Shown here: positions 52,265-60,660 of the stretch, one piece after another
Numbering within the stretch: position 1 is the stretch's first letter
Layout: the number at the start of each line of letters is the position of its first letter
Assembly (NCBI GenBank): GCA_039028155.1
Contig: JBCCIS010000004.1
Location: forward strand, 62,001 to 126,000
Direction: 5' to 3'
DNA length: 64,000 nt
Origin: Pseudomonadota bacterium
GTDB taxonomy: Bacteria; Pseudomonadota; Alphaproteobacteria; SP197
Notes under the pieces: generated by a model
Databases searched by the model: none
The model's input: only the letters and a program-made list of their open reading frames with translations
What the model was told of the DNA's origin: nothing
Position numbers and translations under genes: made by a program

Positions 52265-53217
52265 GCCGGTTTTCATCGTCATCGCATTCGATCGTAGAGC
52301 CGAGCCCGGCGTCGCGAACGATCGCCGGTATCTTGGTCGCAGCCTACGCACTGATCGCACTGGTTCCGTTGGTCTGGATTTTGCTGACCGGCTTCAAGAC
52401 GCCTAACGACGCGATCGCCTATCCTCCGGAAGTGGTCTTCAACCCGTCGCTGGAGGGCTACGTCAACCTCTTCACGTCAAGGACGCGCCAGACGGCCGAA
52501 TACATGGAATCGCTGCCGCCGCCGGACACCTGGTACGAGGAACTGGTGCGCAGCCGCAATATGGTAATCACCGGTCCGTCGCGTTTCGCGGAGCGCTATA
52601 CCAACTCCGTCATCATCGGCTTTGGCTCGACCTTCCTGGCGGTCTTCCTCGGCACACTCGCAGCCTATGGATTCTCACGCTTTCGCGTGCCGCTGAAGGA
52701 CGACCTGATGTTCTTCATCTTGTCGACCCGCATGATGCCGCCGATTGCCGTCGCCGTGCCGATCTTCCTGATGTACCGCGAGCTTGGACTGAACGACACC
52801 CATCTCGGCATGATCCTTCTCTACACGGCGGTCAACGTCAGCCTCGCGGTTTGGCTCCTGAAAGGGTTCATCGACGAGATCCCACCGGAATACGAGGAAG
52901 CCGCCATGATCGACGGCTACAGACGGTTCCAGGCCTTTATCAAGATCGTTCTGCCCCAGGCGACGACAGGCATCGCGGCTACCGCGATCTTCTGTCTGAT
53001 TTTTGCCTGGAACGAGTATGCGTTTGCGCTGCTACTGACCAGCGGCGAGGCGCAGACGGCGCCGCCCTTCATCCCGACGATCATCGGCGAAGGTGGCCTT
53101 GATTGGCCTGCCGTCGGCGCGGGGACAACACTCTTTCTGCTGCCGATCGTTTTCTTCACCGTCCTGATGCGCCGGCATCTGCTGCGCGGCATTACCTTCG
53201 GCGCGGTGCGCAAGTGA
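52261..53217 (+). CDS. ABC transporter permease 2
   Basis: 318 aa, six helices. EAA loop PPEYEEAAMIDGYRRFQAFI, then KIVLPQATTGIAATAIFCLI. MalG/UgpE-like partner of the first permease. It has a long periplasmic loop between the first two helices (about 60-110, SRTRQTAEYMESLPPPDTWY). Start overlaps the previous stop and its end overlaps the next small gene (GTGA). Confidence 0.92.
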   Translation: MSRFSSSSHSIVEPSPASRTIAGILVAAYALIALVPLVWILLTGFKTPNDAIAYPPEVVFNPSLEGYVNLFTSRTRQTAEYMESLPPPDTWYEELVRSRNMVITGPSRFAERYTNSVIIGFGSTFLAVFLGTLAAYGFSRFRVPLKDDLMFFILSTRMMPPIAVAVPIFLMYRELGLNDTHLGMILLYTAVNVSLAVWLLKGFIDEIPPEYEEAAMIDGYRRFQAFIKIVLPQATTGIAATAIFCLIFAWNEYAFALLLTSGEAQTAPPFIPTIIGEGGLDWPAVGAGTTLFLLPIVFFTVLMRRHLLRGITFGAVRK

Positions 53218-53414
53218 GCGGGCGCGGCGATAACAAGACGCGGCCGCAGCGCCTGTTCCGTCGTGGACCCTGGGAGGCCGCGGCAACGACGTTGATCGCC
53301 GTCGGCGTCATCATGCTGATGCAACCGTTCTCGATGTGGGCCTACAGCAATTCCTTCGGTGTCATTCTCACCGGCACGCTGGGCTTCGTCATCGTCAGCC
53401 ATTTCCGGGATTGA
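53214..53414 (+). CDS. Small membrane protein of the ABC operon (GlpU/DUF2160-like position)
   Basis: 66 aa, GTG start overlapping the permease TGA. Basic N-terminus (RGDNKTRPQRLFRRG) then two helices (AATTLIAVGVIMLMQP and FGVILTGTLGFVIVSHF). Glycerol ABC operons of rhizobia carry a small membrane protein of this type (glpU) at this place, so a transport accessory role is plausible. Sequence identity to that family was not checked. Confidence 0.68.
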   Translation: MSGRGDNKTRPQRLFRRGPWEAAATTLIAVGVIMLMQPFSMWAYSNSFGVILTGTLGFVIVSHFRD

Positions 53415-53416
53415 CG

Positions 53417-54511
53417 ATGGCCCAGATCCGCATCGAAAACCTACATAAACGCTTCGACGAGTTCATTGCGGTCAAGGATTCGACCATGACGATTCCGGAC
53501 GGCAGCTTTTTTGTACTGCTCGGCCCGTCCGGTTGCGGCAAGACAACAACGCTGCGCATGATCGCCGGACTTGAGATGCCGACGTCGGGGCGCATCATGC
53601 TGGGTGATGAAGACGTGACGTTTCGCCGTGCCGCGCAACGCGACATTGCGTTTGTCTTTCAACTCTTTGCGCTCTATCCGCATCTCAACGTCTACAACAA
53701 CCTTGCCTATCCGCTGAAGTCGCAAGGCGTCAGCCGCCGGGAGATCGCCGATCGCATCAACGAGGTCGCGCGACTGCTGCGTATCGAGGACCTCTTGAAG
53801 GCGCGACCCAGCAAGCTCGCCGGTGGCGATCGGCAAAGGGTCGCACTCGGCCGGGCGATCGTCCGTCGACCCAAGGCGTTCTTGATGGACGAACCGCTCG
53901 GGACACTGGATACCGAGTTCCGTGATCTCATGTGCCAGGAGTTGCGGCAGCTCCACAACCGTATCGGCGCTACCACCGTTTATGTCACCCACGATCAGGT
54001 CGAGGCAATGTCGATGGGTGACTATGTCGCGGTCATGAACGGCGGCGAGATCTTGCAGGTCGGTACGCCGAACGACGTTTATGACCGGCCGTCGTCCGTC
54101 TTCGTCGCCGACTTCATCGGCAATCCGCCAATGAACATGCTGCCGTTTGGCGGACCCATCGCTCCCGGCAGCGACAAAGTGTCGGTCGCCGGCGCCGATG
54201 TCAGTGTCCCGGTCCTGAAAGAGGGTCTGGTTCATGACAGCGGTATTCTAGGCGCCCGCCCCGAACATATCATGCTCAGCGACTCAGCGGCGCTGCGCGG
54301 CCGCGTGTTCGGCGTCGAGTATACGGGCGCACGCAAGATCGTCGCCGTCGACACCGATGTCGGTCGCGTACGCGTGCGTGCCTCCAACACGGTCGACGCC
54401 CAGACCGGCGACACCGTGGGCCTCGATTTTCTGACATCAAGGCTGTCGCTGTTCGACGCCAAGTCTGAAGCAGCTCTGACTTTGAGCGAACCTGGAGAGC
54501 GACATGGCTGA
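53417..54511 (+). CDS. ABC transporter ATP-binding protein 1 (UgpC/MalK-like)
   Basis: 364 aa. Walker A GPSGCGKTT (36-44), Q-loop VFQLFALYPH, signature LAGGDRQRV (LSGGQ variant), Walker B FLMDEPLG, H-loop VTHDQVEAM. The C-terminal OB-fold regulatory domain (about 240-360) is present. The catalytic position after DE is normal. Two different ATPases follow in this operon, suggesting a heterodimer, as known for glycerol ABC transporters of rhizobia (glpS/glpT). Begins 2 bp after the small membrane protein gene. Confidence 0.9.
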   Translation: MAQIRIENLHKRFDEFIAVKDSTMTIPDGSFFVLLGPSGCGKTTTLRMIAGLEMPTSGRIMLGDEDVTFRRAAQRDIAFVFQLFALYPHLNVYNNLAYPLKSQGVSRREIADRINEVARLLRIEDLLKARPSKLAGGDRQRVALGRAIVRRPKAFLMDEPLGTLDTEFRDLMCQELRQLHNRIGATTVYVTHDQVEAMSMGDYVAVMNGGEILQVGTPNDVYDRPSSVFVADFIGNPPMNMLPFGGPIAPGSDKVSVAGADVSVPVLKEGLVHDSGILGARPEHIMLSDSAALRGRVFGVEYTGARKIVAVDTDVGRVRVRASNTVDAQTGDTVGLDFLTSRLSLFDAKSEAALTLSEPGERHG

Positions 54512-55538
54512 TGTCGCGCTCTCCCAGATCACCAAGACCTTTGGCGAGGCCGTCGCCGTCGCCGACATGTCGATGACGATTGCGGACGGTGAATGTGTTG
54601 TCCTGCTCGGCCCGACAGGCGCCGGCAAGACAACGACCTTGCGCTTGATTGCGGGCCTGGAACGCCCGGACCGTGGCAGCATTGCCATCCAAGGCGCTGA
54701 CATCACGACGGCTGACCCCGCCGCGCGCGACGTCGCGATGGTGTTCCAGCAGTATTCGCTCTACCCCCACTACACCGCCTACCAGAACATGGCGTTTCCG
54801 CTCAAATCGCCGTTGCGTCGGCTGGGCGAAAAGGAGATAGACCGCCGCGTGCGCGAGATCGCAGAGTTGCTGCGCATCGAGAACAAGCTGGAGAACAAGG
54901 CAACCAAGCTTTCAGGCGGTGAGATGCAGAGGGTCGCCATCGGCCGTGCACTGGTCCGCGAACCAGCCATCTTCTTGATGGACGAGCCGCTGTCGTCGCT
55001 CGATGCCAAGCTGCGCCACGATCTCAGGATCGAGCTGAAGCGTATTCAACTGTCGCTTGGCGCGACCATCCTTTACGTCACCCACGATCAGGTGGAAGCC
55101 ATGACCTTGGCGGACCGGATTGGCGTCCTGTCGAAAGGCCGCCTGGTGCAGACCGGAACACCGACGGAGGTCTATCAGAAGCCCGATAACATCGACGTGG
55201 CGCGCCGTCTGGGATCGCCCCGCATCAATCTGCTTCCGGCCGGTTGGTTGGATACCGCGGCGCCGTCGGGGACGACGACGCAGGGGGTTCGGCCGGAAGA
55301 CGTCGTCTTGGACGACGGTGGCGAGGCAGCGACTGTGACCCATGTCGAGCATCTCGGTGCCGAAACGGTCATCCAGCTCAGCCTCGCCGATCAGGCGATC
55401 AGCTCCCTAGCGCCGGCCGACCGGCAATTCCGCCCTGGCCAGCCCGTCACGGTGCGGGCAAGGCCGGGCGCGGCACTCTTTTTCTCAAAGGACGGATCCC
55501 GGCTTTCCGGCCAGGCGACGGGAGGTGCTCATGGCTGA
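54504..55538 (+). CDS. ABC transporter ATP-binding protein 2 (UgpC/MalK-like)
   Basis: 344 aa. Walker A GPTGAGKTT (36-44), Q-loop VFQQYSLYPH, signature LSGGEMQRV, Walker B FLMDEPLS, H-loop VTHDQVEAM. It is a paralogue of the upstream ATPase with a canonical signature and shorter regulatory domain, so the two probably form one functional pair. Start overlaps the previous gene by 8 bp. Confidence 0.9.
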   Translation: MADVALSQITKTFGEAVAVADMSMTIADGECVVLLGPTGAGKTTTLRLIAGLERPDRGSIAIQGADITTADPAARDVAMVFQQYSLYPHYTAYQNMAFPLKSPLRRLGEKEIDRRVREIAELLRIENKLENKATKLSGGEMQRVAIGRALVREPAIFLMDEPLSSLDAKLRHDLRIELKRIQLSLGATILYVTHDQVEAMTLADRIGVLSKGRLVQTGTPTEVYQKPDNIDVARRLGSPRINLLPAGWLDTAAPSGTTTQGVRPEDVVLDDGGEAATVTHVEHLGAETVIQLSLADQAISSLAPADRQFRPGQPVTVRARPGAALFFSKDGSRLSGQATGGAHG

Positions 55539-56151
55539 CCTGACCGCAGCGTTCATTGACGCGTGCGTCGCCAACATTCTCGACCATGCGGACGAATTGA
55601 CAGCGCTCGACCAAGCGATTGGCGACGGAGATCACGGCCTCAACATGAAGCGCGGTTTTGAGGCGATTGCCGCCGAGCGGGACGCTTTGTCCGACCTTGA
55701 TCCCGGCGCGGGGCTGCAAAAGGCCGGCATGACGCTGGTCATGAAGGTTGGCGGGGCGTCCGGCCCGCTGTACGGCAGCTTTCTCATGGCCATGGGCAAA
55801 GCGATGCCCGAAGAGTCCGTCTCGCTTGACGACTTCGCCCAGGCCTTCGCCGCCGGAGTCGATGCCGTGAAGTCACGCGGTAAGTCCGACCGCGGCGAGA
55901 AGACCATGCTGGACGTGCTGGGCCCGGTCGAGGATGCGTTGAAACAGTCGGCATCCACAGCCGATGCCTTGGCCGGTGCGACGGCGGCGGCCGACGAAGG
56001 TCTGGAGTCGACGCGCGCCATGCAGGCGACAAAGGGACGCGCGTCATTCCTGGCCGAACGTTCGGTCGATCATCTCGACCCGGGCGCGCGCTCAAGTCAG
56101 TTGTTAGTTCATGCCGTGTGTCAGGTCATGCAGGGGAAGACTGGTGAGTAA
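55531..56151 (+). CDS. dhaL: Dihydroxyacetone kinase subunit DhaL (ADP-binding)
   Basis: 206 aa. The Mg-ADP Asp motif IGDGDHGLNM has Asp32 and Asp34 as metal ligands, then KVGGASGPLYGSF in the nucleotide-binding region and RGEKTMLDVLGP. DhaL carries tightly bound ADP that is recharged by DhaM and phosphorylates the substrate held by DhaK. GGAGGTGCTC precedes ATG 55531, which overlaps the ATPase gene by 8 bp. Its DhaK partner is encoded on the other strand (58881). Confidence 0.93.
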   Translation: MADLTAAFIDACVANILDHADELTALDQAIGDGDHGLNMKRGFEAIAAERDALSDLDPGAGLQKAGMTLVMKVGGASGPLYGSFLMAMGKAMPEESVSLDDFAQAFAAGVDAVKSRGKSDRGEKTMLDVLGPVEDALKQSASTADALAGATAAADEGLESTRAMQATKGRASFLAERSVDHLDPGARSSQLLVHAVCQVMQGKTGE

Positions 56152-56533
56152 CAGAGTTGGCATTGTAATTGTCTCGCATTCGCCGGGCGTCGCCAGCGGC
56201 GCCCACGACATGGTGCATCAAATGGTCGGCGACGAGGTGCCGGTCGCGTGGTGTGGCGGCAACCCGGACGGCGATTTGGGTACGGACGTCGCGGCTATCA
56301 AACAAGCAATCGAGGCCGTCTATTCCGACGCTGGCGTCGCCATTCTTGTTGACCTCGGCGGTGCCGAGACCAATTCGGAGATGGCAATAGAGATGCTACC
56401 GGAACCGTGGCGCAAACATGTGGTCATCTGCAACGCGCCGATCGTCGAGGGTGCCGTGATGGCCGCGACGGAGGCATGGGGCAACGCCGCGCTAGAGGAT
56501 GTCAAGGCAACGGCGGAGGAGCTGTCGCCGTGA
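56144..56533 (+). CDS. dhaM: DhaM, EIIA(Man)-like phosphotransfer subunit
   Basis: 129 aa. The N-terminus VGIVIVSHSPGVASGA holds the phosphorylated His12. The rest matches PTS EIIA-Man/DhaM (LVDLGGAETNSEMAIEMLP, NAPIVEGAVMAATEAW). In enterobacteria DhaM is a three-domain protein (EIIA-HPr-EI-like); here the domains are separate genes. It recharges DhaL-ADP. GTG 56144 overlaps the DhaL stop. Confidence 0.9.
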   Translation: MSNRVGIVIVSHSPGVASGAHDMVHQMVGDEVPVAWCGGNPDGDLGTDVAAIKQAIEAVYSDAGVAILVDLGGAETNSEMAIEMLPEPWRKHVVICNAPIVEGAVMAATEAWGNAALEDVKATAEELSP

Positions 56534-56829
56534 CGCCGGGTCATGCCGAAGGATCCGTCCGCGTGACTCACGATGTCGGCCTGCACGCCCGGCCGTCGGT
56601 GAAGCTGACCAAGCTCGCCAAGACTTTCGAATCCGATATCAGGCTGCGTACCGAGGCGGACGAGAACGGATGGATTGACGCCAAGAGTATCGTCAAAGTC
56701 ATGGCACTGAAGATCGCTGCCGGCGAGACCCTGGTGATCCGCGCGGAAGGGAGTGATGCCGACGACGCGATTGCGGCCTTGACCGGCCTTGTTCTTAGAG
56801 ACTTCGATGAAGCGCGGGCCGACGGCTAA
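56530..56829 (+). CDS. HPr-like phosphocarrier protein
   Basis: 99 aa. HPr core: THDVGLHARPSVKLTKLA with phosphoacceptor His19, then WIDAKSIVKVMALKIAAGET and DADDAIAALTGLV. Dedicated HPr of a DhaM-type relay rather than the general PtsH, judged by its place between dhaM and the EI gene. The usual regulatory Ser region reads DAKSIVKVMAL. GTG start overlaps the dhaM stop by 4 bp. Confidence 0.9.
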   Translation: MTPGHAEGSVRVTHDVGLHARPSVKLTKLAKTFESDIRLRTEADENGWIDAKSIVKVMALKIAAGETLVIRAEGSDADDAIAALTGLVLRDFDEARADG

Positions 56830-56830
56830 C

Positions 56831-58423
56831 GTGCTGACAGCGCAGTGCGCTTCCCCGGGCCTGGCCAAGGGTCCGATCTGGCTTGATGCCAGGCGAGAAG
56901 GAGAAGCGCGCCGGGCGCTGGCACCCGACGCCGAGGCGGATGCCCTGCGAGTCGCCATAACTGCTGCCGTGAACGACCTCTCCTTCCTGCGCGAACACGC
57001 CGATGAGCTGGCGTCGGAGATTCTCGAGTATCAGATTGCCATGCTTGAAGACGACGAGCTGACCGCCACGGCCTTCCCGGAGATTGCCGATGGCGCTGCC
57101 GCCGACAACGCTTGGGTAGCGGCCATCGGTGCTCAGATCGCCGTCTACCAGGATGGCGACAGTGTTTACTTCCGGGCCCGGGCCGCCGACCTCGAGGACC
57201 TTCGCGACCGCGTCCTCGATCATCTGCGCGGCAGTGCCTCGGTGATTAATGAGCGGGTATCCGGCCATGTTGTCGTTGCCGGTGATATGACCCCGTCGCG
57301 TTTCCTCGCGCTGGCATCCCATGGCATCGCTGCTCTCGTGCTTCGGGCCGGAAGCGCATCAAGTCATGTCGCCATTCTGGCGCGTGCCCGCGGCATCCCC
57401 ATGCTTGTCGGGTTGGGCGATACGTCGGGTGAGGCTGTGCAGGACGCTGACTGCGCCTTGGTCGATGCCCAACGCGGCACGCTCATGCTCGATCCGAATG
57501 CTGAGGAGCAGGGCGAGTTTGGGCAGCGCCTCGCCAACCTAGCCGATAGCCAGCGCGAACAGGCCCGTCTTCTGCCGTTGCGTGCCACGACACGACGTGG
57601 GACATCCTGCACGGTCATGGTCAACATCGACGACCCCGACCTCCTGGCCTCTATCGACATTGAGCATTGCGACGGCAGCGGTCTGGTCAGGACAGAACTG
57701 CAACTCGATGACGGCGGCAATCTGCCCGACGAGGCGGAACAGACGAGAATCTATCGCCAAGTAATGGCTTGGTCGCGCGGCAAACCTGTCGTGTTCCGAA
57801 CGCTGGATGCCGGTGGCGACAAGCCGATACCCGGTTTGACCCGCAGTGGCGAAGCAAACCCGTTTCTTGGTGTGCGGGGCCTGCGCTTGTCCCTGGAGCG
57901 CCCTGACGTTTTTCAGGCGCAGATCCGCGCCATGTTGCGCGCCGCTGGCGACGGCGACATGCGGATCATGCTGCCGATGGTAACGGCGCCTGAGGAATTC
58001 GAAACAGCACGCCGTTTGATCACCGATGTCCACGCCGCCATGGCGCCTGGCGAGCGGCCCGTCGAGTTGCCGCCGATCGGCATCATGGTCGAGGTGCCTG
58101 CAGCGGCGCTGCGCATCGCGGCGTTCGACGCCGATTTCTATTCGGTCGGCTCCAATGATCTGATCCAATACACGACGGCAACCAGCCGTGACGAAGCCAG
58201 TCTCAGGCCGCTGCAGGATCCACGCAATCCCGCTGTGCTTGAGTTAATCGCCCGCGTCGTCGAGCATGGTGACGGTCACAACAAGGGGGTAAGTCTGTGC
58301 GGCGATATGGCATCGGACCCAGGATGCCTGGCGGATCTCATCGGGCTTGGGATGCGGTCACTGTCGGTCGCGCCCGCTGCACTCGGACCGATCAAGGCAA
58401 GGATTCATGAACTCGACATCTGA
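56831..58423 (+). CDS. PTS enzyme I-type phosphotransferase
   Basis: 530 aa from GTG 56831 (ATG 56807 inside the HPr gene is an alternative). The PEP-utilising layout is full: phospho-His179 in AGSASSHVAILARARGI, FRTLDAGGDKPIPG, PPIGIMVEVPAAAL, YSVGSNDLIQYTTA and Cys490 in VSLCGDMASD. It takes phosphate from PEP to the HPr-like protein and on to DhaM and DhaL. The family start (LTAQCASPGLAKGP) fits the chosen codon. Confidence 0.92.
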   Translation: MLTAQCASPGLAKGPIWLDARREGEARRALAPDAEADALRVAITAAVNDLSFLREHADELASEILEYQIAMLEDDELTATAFPEIADGAAADNAWVAAIGAQIAVYQDGDSVYFRARAADLEDLRDRVLDHLRGSASVINERVSGHVVVAGDMTPSRFLALASHGIAALVLRAGSASSHVAILARARGIPMLVGLGDTSGEAVQDADCALVDAQRGTLMLDPNAEEQGEFGQRLANLADSQREQARLLPLRATTRRGTSCTVMVNIDDPDLLASIDIEHCDGSGLVRTELQLDDGGNLPDEAEQTRIYRQVMAWSRGKPVVFRTLDAGGDKPIPGLTRSGEANPFLGVRGLRLSLERPDVFQAQIRAMLRAAGDGDMRIMLPMVTAPEEFETARRLITDVHAAMAPGERPVELPPIGIMVEVPAAALRIAAFDADFYSVGSNDLIQYTTATSRDEASLRPLQDPRNPAVLELIARVVEHGDGHNKGVSLCGDMASDPGCLADLIGLGMRSLSVAPAALGPIKARIHELDI

Positions 58424-58859
58424 CGTCAGGACACGCGAAGACCTGGTCAGAGAGTATAAGGCCATTCTGCGCGAACTGGTTGACCTTCGACCTTCTGGCA
58501 CCCGCCAGAAGATTGCCGAGGCGCTCGACAAGCATAAGAGCTTTGTCTCGCAGATCACGAATCCGACGTATTCAGTGCCGATTCCAGCAGACGATGTTCC
58601 CGTGATTGTGAAGGTCTGCCACCTCTCGCCCGCCGAACGGCAACGCTTTCTGACCGCCTATGCCGCGGCCCATCCGAATCGTAGTACAGGCGGCAGCGGC
58701 GGATCGTCGCGCAAGGCTGCGCCGAGCGCCGGGCGACAGGTTGTCATCACCATGCCCGATCTTGGCGATACCGAGCTTGAAGCCTATCTCGAAGACACCA
58801 TCCGTCAGACGGCCAAACGATTGATCAACCTCGCCCGACGCCGTCAGGCCAAGGACTAG
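58407..58859 (+). CDS. HTH-type DNA-binding protein
   Basis: 150 aa. The first 70 residues form a Cro/XRE-like helix-turn-helix (LRPSGTRQKIAEALDKHKSF followed by VSQITNPTY). A Gly/Ser linker (RSTGGSGGSS) leads to a small C-terminal domain ending LINLARRRQAKD. AAGGATTC before ATG. It overlaps the EI gene end by 17 bp and closes the ten-gene operon. It is the best candidate to bind the GTTTAGTTTA elements, though that is only inference. Confidence 0.75.
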   Translation: MNSTSDVRTREDLVREYKAILRELVDLRPSGTRQKIAEALDKHKSFVSQITNPTYSVPIPADDVPVIVKVCHLSPAERQRFLTAYAAAHPNRSTGGSGGSSRKAAPSAGRQVVITMPDLGDTELEAYLEDTIRQTAKRLINLARRRQAKD

Positions 58860-58880
58860 GTGTCAGGGTCAGACCCGCGC

Positions 58881-59873
58881 TTAGCAGCCCCAGCGCATGG
58901 CGGCCGTTTTCACCGGCGCATCCCAAAGGTCTGTAAGTTCGTCGTCGAGCGCGGTGACCGTGAACGAACAGCCCTGCATTTCAAGCGACGTGGTGACGGA
59001 ACCGACAAGGCTTCGCGCCACGGTGAGGCCATGGTCACGACAGCGCTGGGCCGCCTCCGCATACATCAGATAGAGCTCCATCAACGGCGTCCCTCCGAAA
59101 CCGTTCACTATCAGCAGGACGGAGTCGCCTTTGCTGGCCGGTGTATCCGCGACAATCGCCGCCATCATTTCCTCGGCCAGATCGGCAGCCGGCGCCAGTG
59201 GGATGCGGCGTCGACCCGGTTCACCGTGAATACCGACGCCCATCTCAACCTCGCCATCCCCCAAGTCGAATGTCGGCGTCCCAGCCGCAGGCACGGTGCA
59301 GCTGGTCAGCGCAACGCCGATCGAACGGGTTTGCCCGTTGACCCGCTGGCCGAGCGCGGCGCATGTCTCCAAGTCGGCGCCTGACGTTGCGGCCGCGCCA
59401 ACCATCTTCTCGACCGCAACCGTGCCCGCCACACCTCGCCGGCCGGTGGTGAAGGAGGAGTCCTCGACCGCGACATCGTCATTGACCACGACGGTCACCG
59501 ACGAACCGCCATACATTTCAGCCGCCATCTCGAAATTCATGACATCGCCGGAGTAGTTCTTGACGATGAAAAGGACGCCGGCACCACTGTCGACAGCTTC
59601 CGCGGCGGCCAGCATCTGATCCGGCGTTGGTGATGTGAAGACTTCACCGGGACAGGCTGCCGCCAGCATGCCGTCGCCGACAAACCCGGCGTGCAGAGGT
59701 TCGTGTCCTGACCCACCGCCGGAGACCAACGCGACCTGTCCGGCAATCGGGCCGTCAGCGCGCACGACATAGGTCGGATCGTAACGGACATTGACAAAGT
59801 CGCTGTGTGCGGCGCCAAAACCATCCAGGCTCTGCCGCAGCAGACCATCAACATCATTCACGAACTTCTTCAT
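58881..59873 (-). CDS. dhaK: Dihydroxyacetone kinase subunit DhaK
   Basis: 330 aa. SGGGSGHEPLHAGFVG with His57, YSGDVMNFEMAAEM with Asp110 and GVGIHGEPGRRR with His216, which forms the covalent hemiaminal with the substrate in the known enzymes. It is convergent with the end of the dhaL-dhaM operon (22 bp apart), so the kinase is made from two transcripts. A TAAACTAAAC half-operator lies upstream (59984). It may act on dihydroxyacetone or a related ketose such as a tetrulose. Confidence 0.93.
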   Translation of the reverse strand: MKKFVNDVDGLLRQSLDGFGAAHSDFVNVRYDPTYVVRADGPIAGQVALVSGGGSGHEPLHAGFVGDGMLAAACPGEVFTSPTPDQMLAAAEAVDSGAGVLFIVKNYSGDVMNFEMAAEMYGGSSVTVVVNDDVAVEDSSFTTGRRGVAGTVAVEKMVGAAATSGADLETCAALGQRVNGQTRSIGVALTSCTVPAAGTPTFDLGDGEVEMGVGIHGEPGRRRIPLAPAADLAEEMMAAIVADTPASKGDSVLLIVNGFGGTPLMELYLMYAEAAQRCRDHGLTVARSLVGSVTTSLEMQGCSFTVTALDDELTDLWDAPVKTAAMRWGC

Positions 59874-59983
59874 GGCGATCCCCCGTCATACCCCTGTCAA
59901 CGACGCGTTAGCGCCCGACTGTCTCAATCAACCCCAGCGGACCGAACATTGCCAGTGCCGTTGCGTCAATGACTTAACTCTAC

Positions 59984-59993
59984 TAAACTAAAC
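59984..59993 (+). promoter_or_regulatory. Operator half-site TAAACTAAAC upstream of dhaK
   Basis: Identical to the right arm of the inverted repeat at 49787-49796. It lies about 110 bp upstream of the dhaK start and 40 bp upstream of the small gene at 60036. The matching left arm is not evident. Confidence 0.5.
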
Positions 59994-60035
59994 TCCTCGG
60001 TCAAGTACGCTAGAACAGACCAGCGGGAGGTCCTC

Positions 60036-60233
60036 ATGAAGGGTTACCAAATCATAGCGTCTGCGCGCGGTGTCGACATCCTGGATGCCGTGAGCCTTGA
60101 GACCGAGACGTCATTCGCATGCCTATACGAGGCACTCGCTCATTTGGAGATCCTGGTCGAACAGAACGGTGCCATAGACGTCCAGATCGACAACCGCACT
60201 TGGCGTGCTGACGAGACATTGCAGGGTCAGTAG
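60036..60233 (+). CDS. Small hypothetical protein
   Basis: 65 aa (GYQIIASARGVDILDAVSLE, then YEALAHLEILVEQNGAIDVQ). Strong ribosome-binding site GCGGGAGGTCCTC before ATG. No signal, helix or motif recognised. It is divergent from dhaK and followed by repeat copy 5. Confidence 0.55.
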   Translation: MKGYQIIASARGVDILDAVSLETETSFACLYEALAHLEILVEQNGAIDVQIDNRTWRADETLQGQ

Positions 60234-60300
60234 CCTTCGCAAGAGTGAGCATGGCAACAAGCAGTCATACCAGTGCCATAGAACCTCGGAGCAAGTCTCG

Positions 60301-60391
60301 CAATCTGCATTATGGAAAGTGGTGGTGTGGGCAGTCTGGAGCGAACCCCTCTCTGTTCGCAGTTTCTGTGTTAACAGGAAAAGTACAGGGA
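60301..60391 (+). repeat. Dispersed ~95-bp repeat, copy 5
   Basis: CAATCTGCATTATGGAAAGT, ggtggtgtgggcagtc, gcgaacccctctctg and tgtgttaacaggaaaa, then agtacaggga. The palindrome is decayed on the left arm (TTCTGTGTTAACAGGAAA). The stretch 60392-60600 after it has more CAGGGA words but no gene. Confidence 0.85.
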
Positions 60392-60513
60392 GTTTCGCTT
60401 TGATTTGGCCTAATCTCGGTTTCTCGCCTCAAATTAATCACGTTATTTCAACGTGTTAGAGACTGGCTTGCCGCCGTGCGGAACAGGGAAGAACCAAGGT
60501 CTAAACAGGGAAA

Positions 60514-60660
60514 TTCTAGCCGCTATCAGGGAGCTCGTGGAGATCCGGCGTCACTCCCCGGAGGCATTTTGCGGCCAACATCAGGGTTTGCAAACTCGCG
60601 TCAATAGTGGAACGAGATGGGTGTGTTGGCCCAAAGGAAAACGGTGTTCTGCGATGTCGG
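60514..60660. repeat. 3' end and flank of the XRE-cupin gene, duplicated at 9596-9741
   Basis: The intact copy of the ~145-bp segment; its coding part is the last 18 codons of the regulator (TSQNTVFLWANTPISFHY). Confidence 0.8.
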
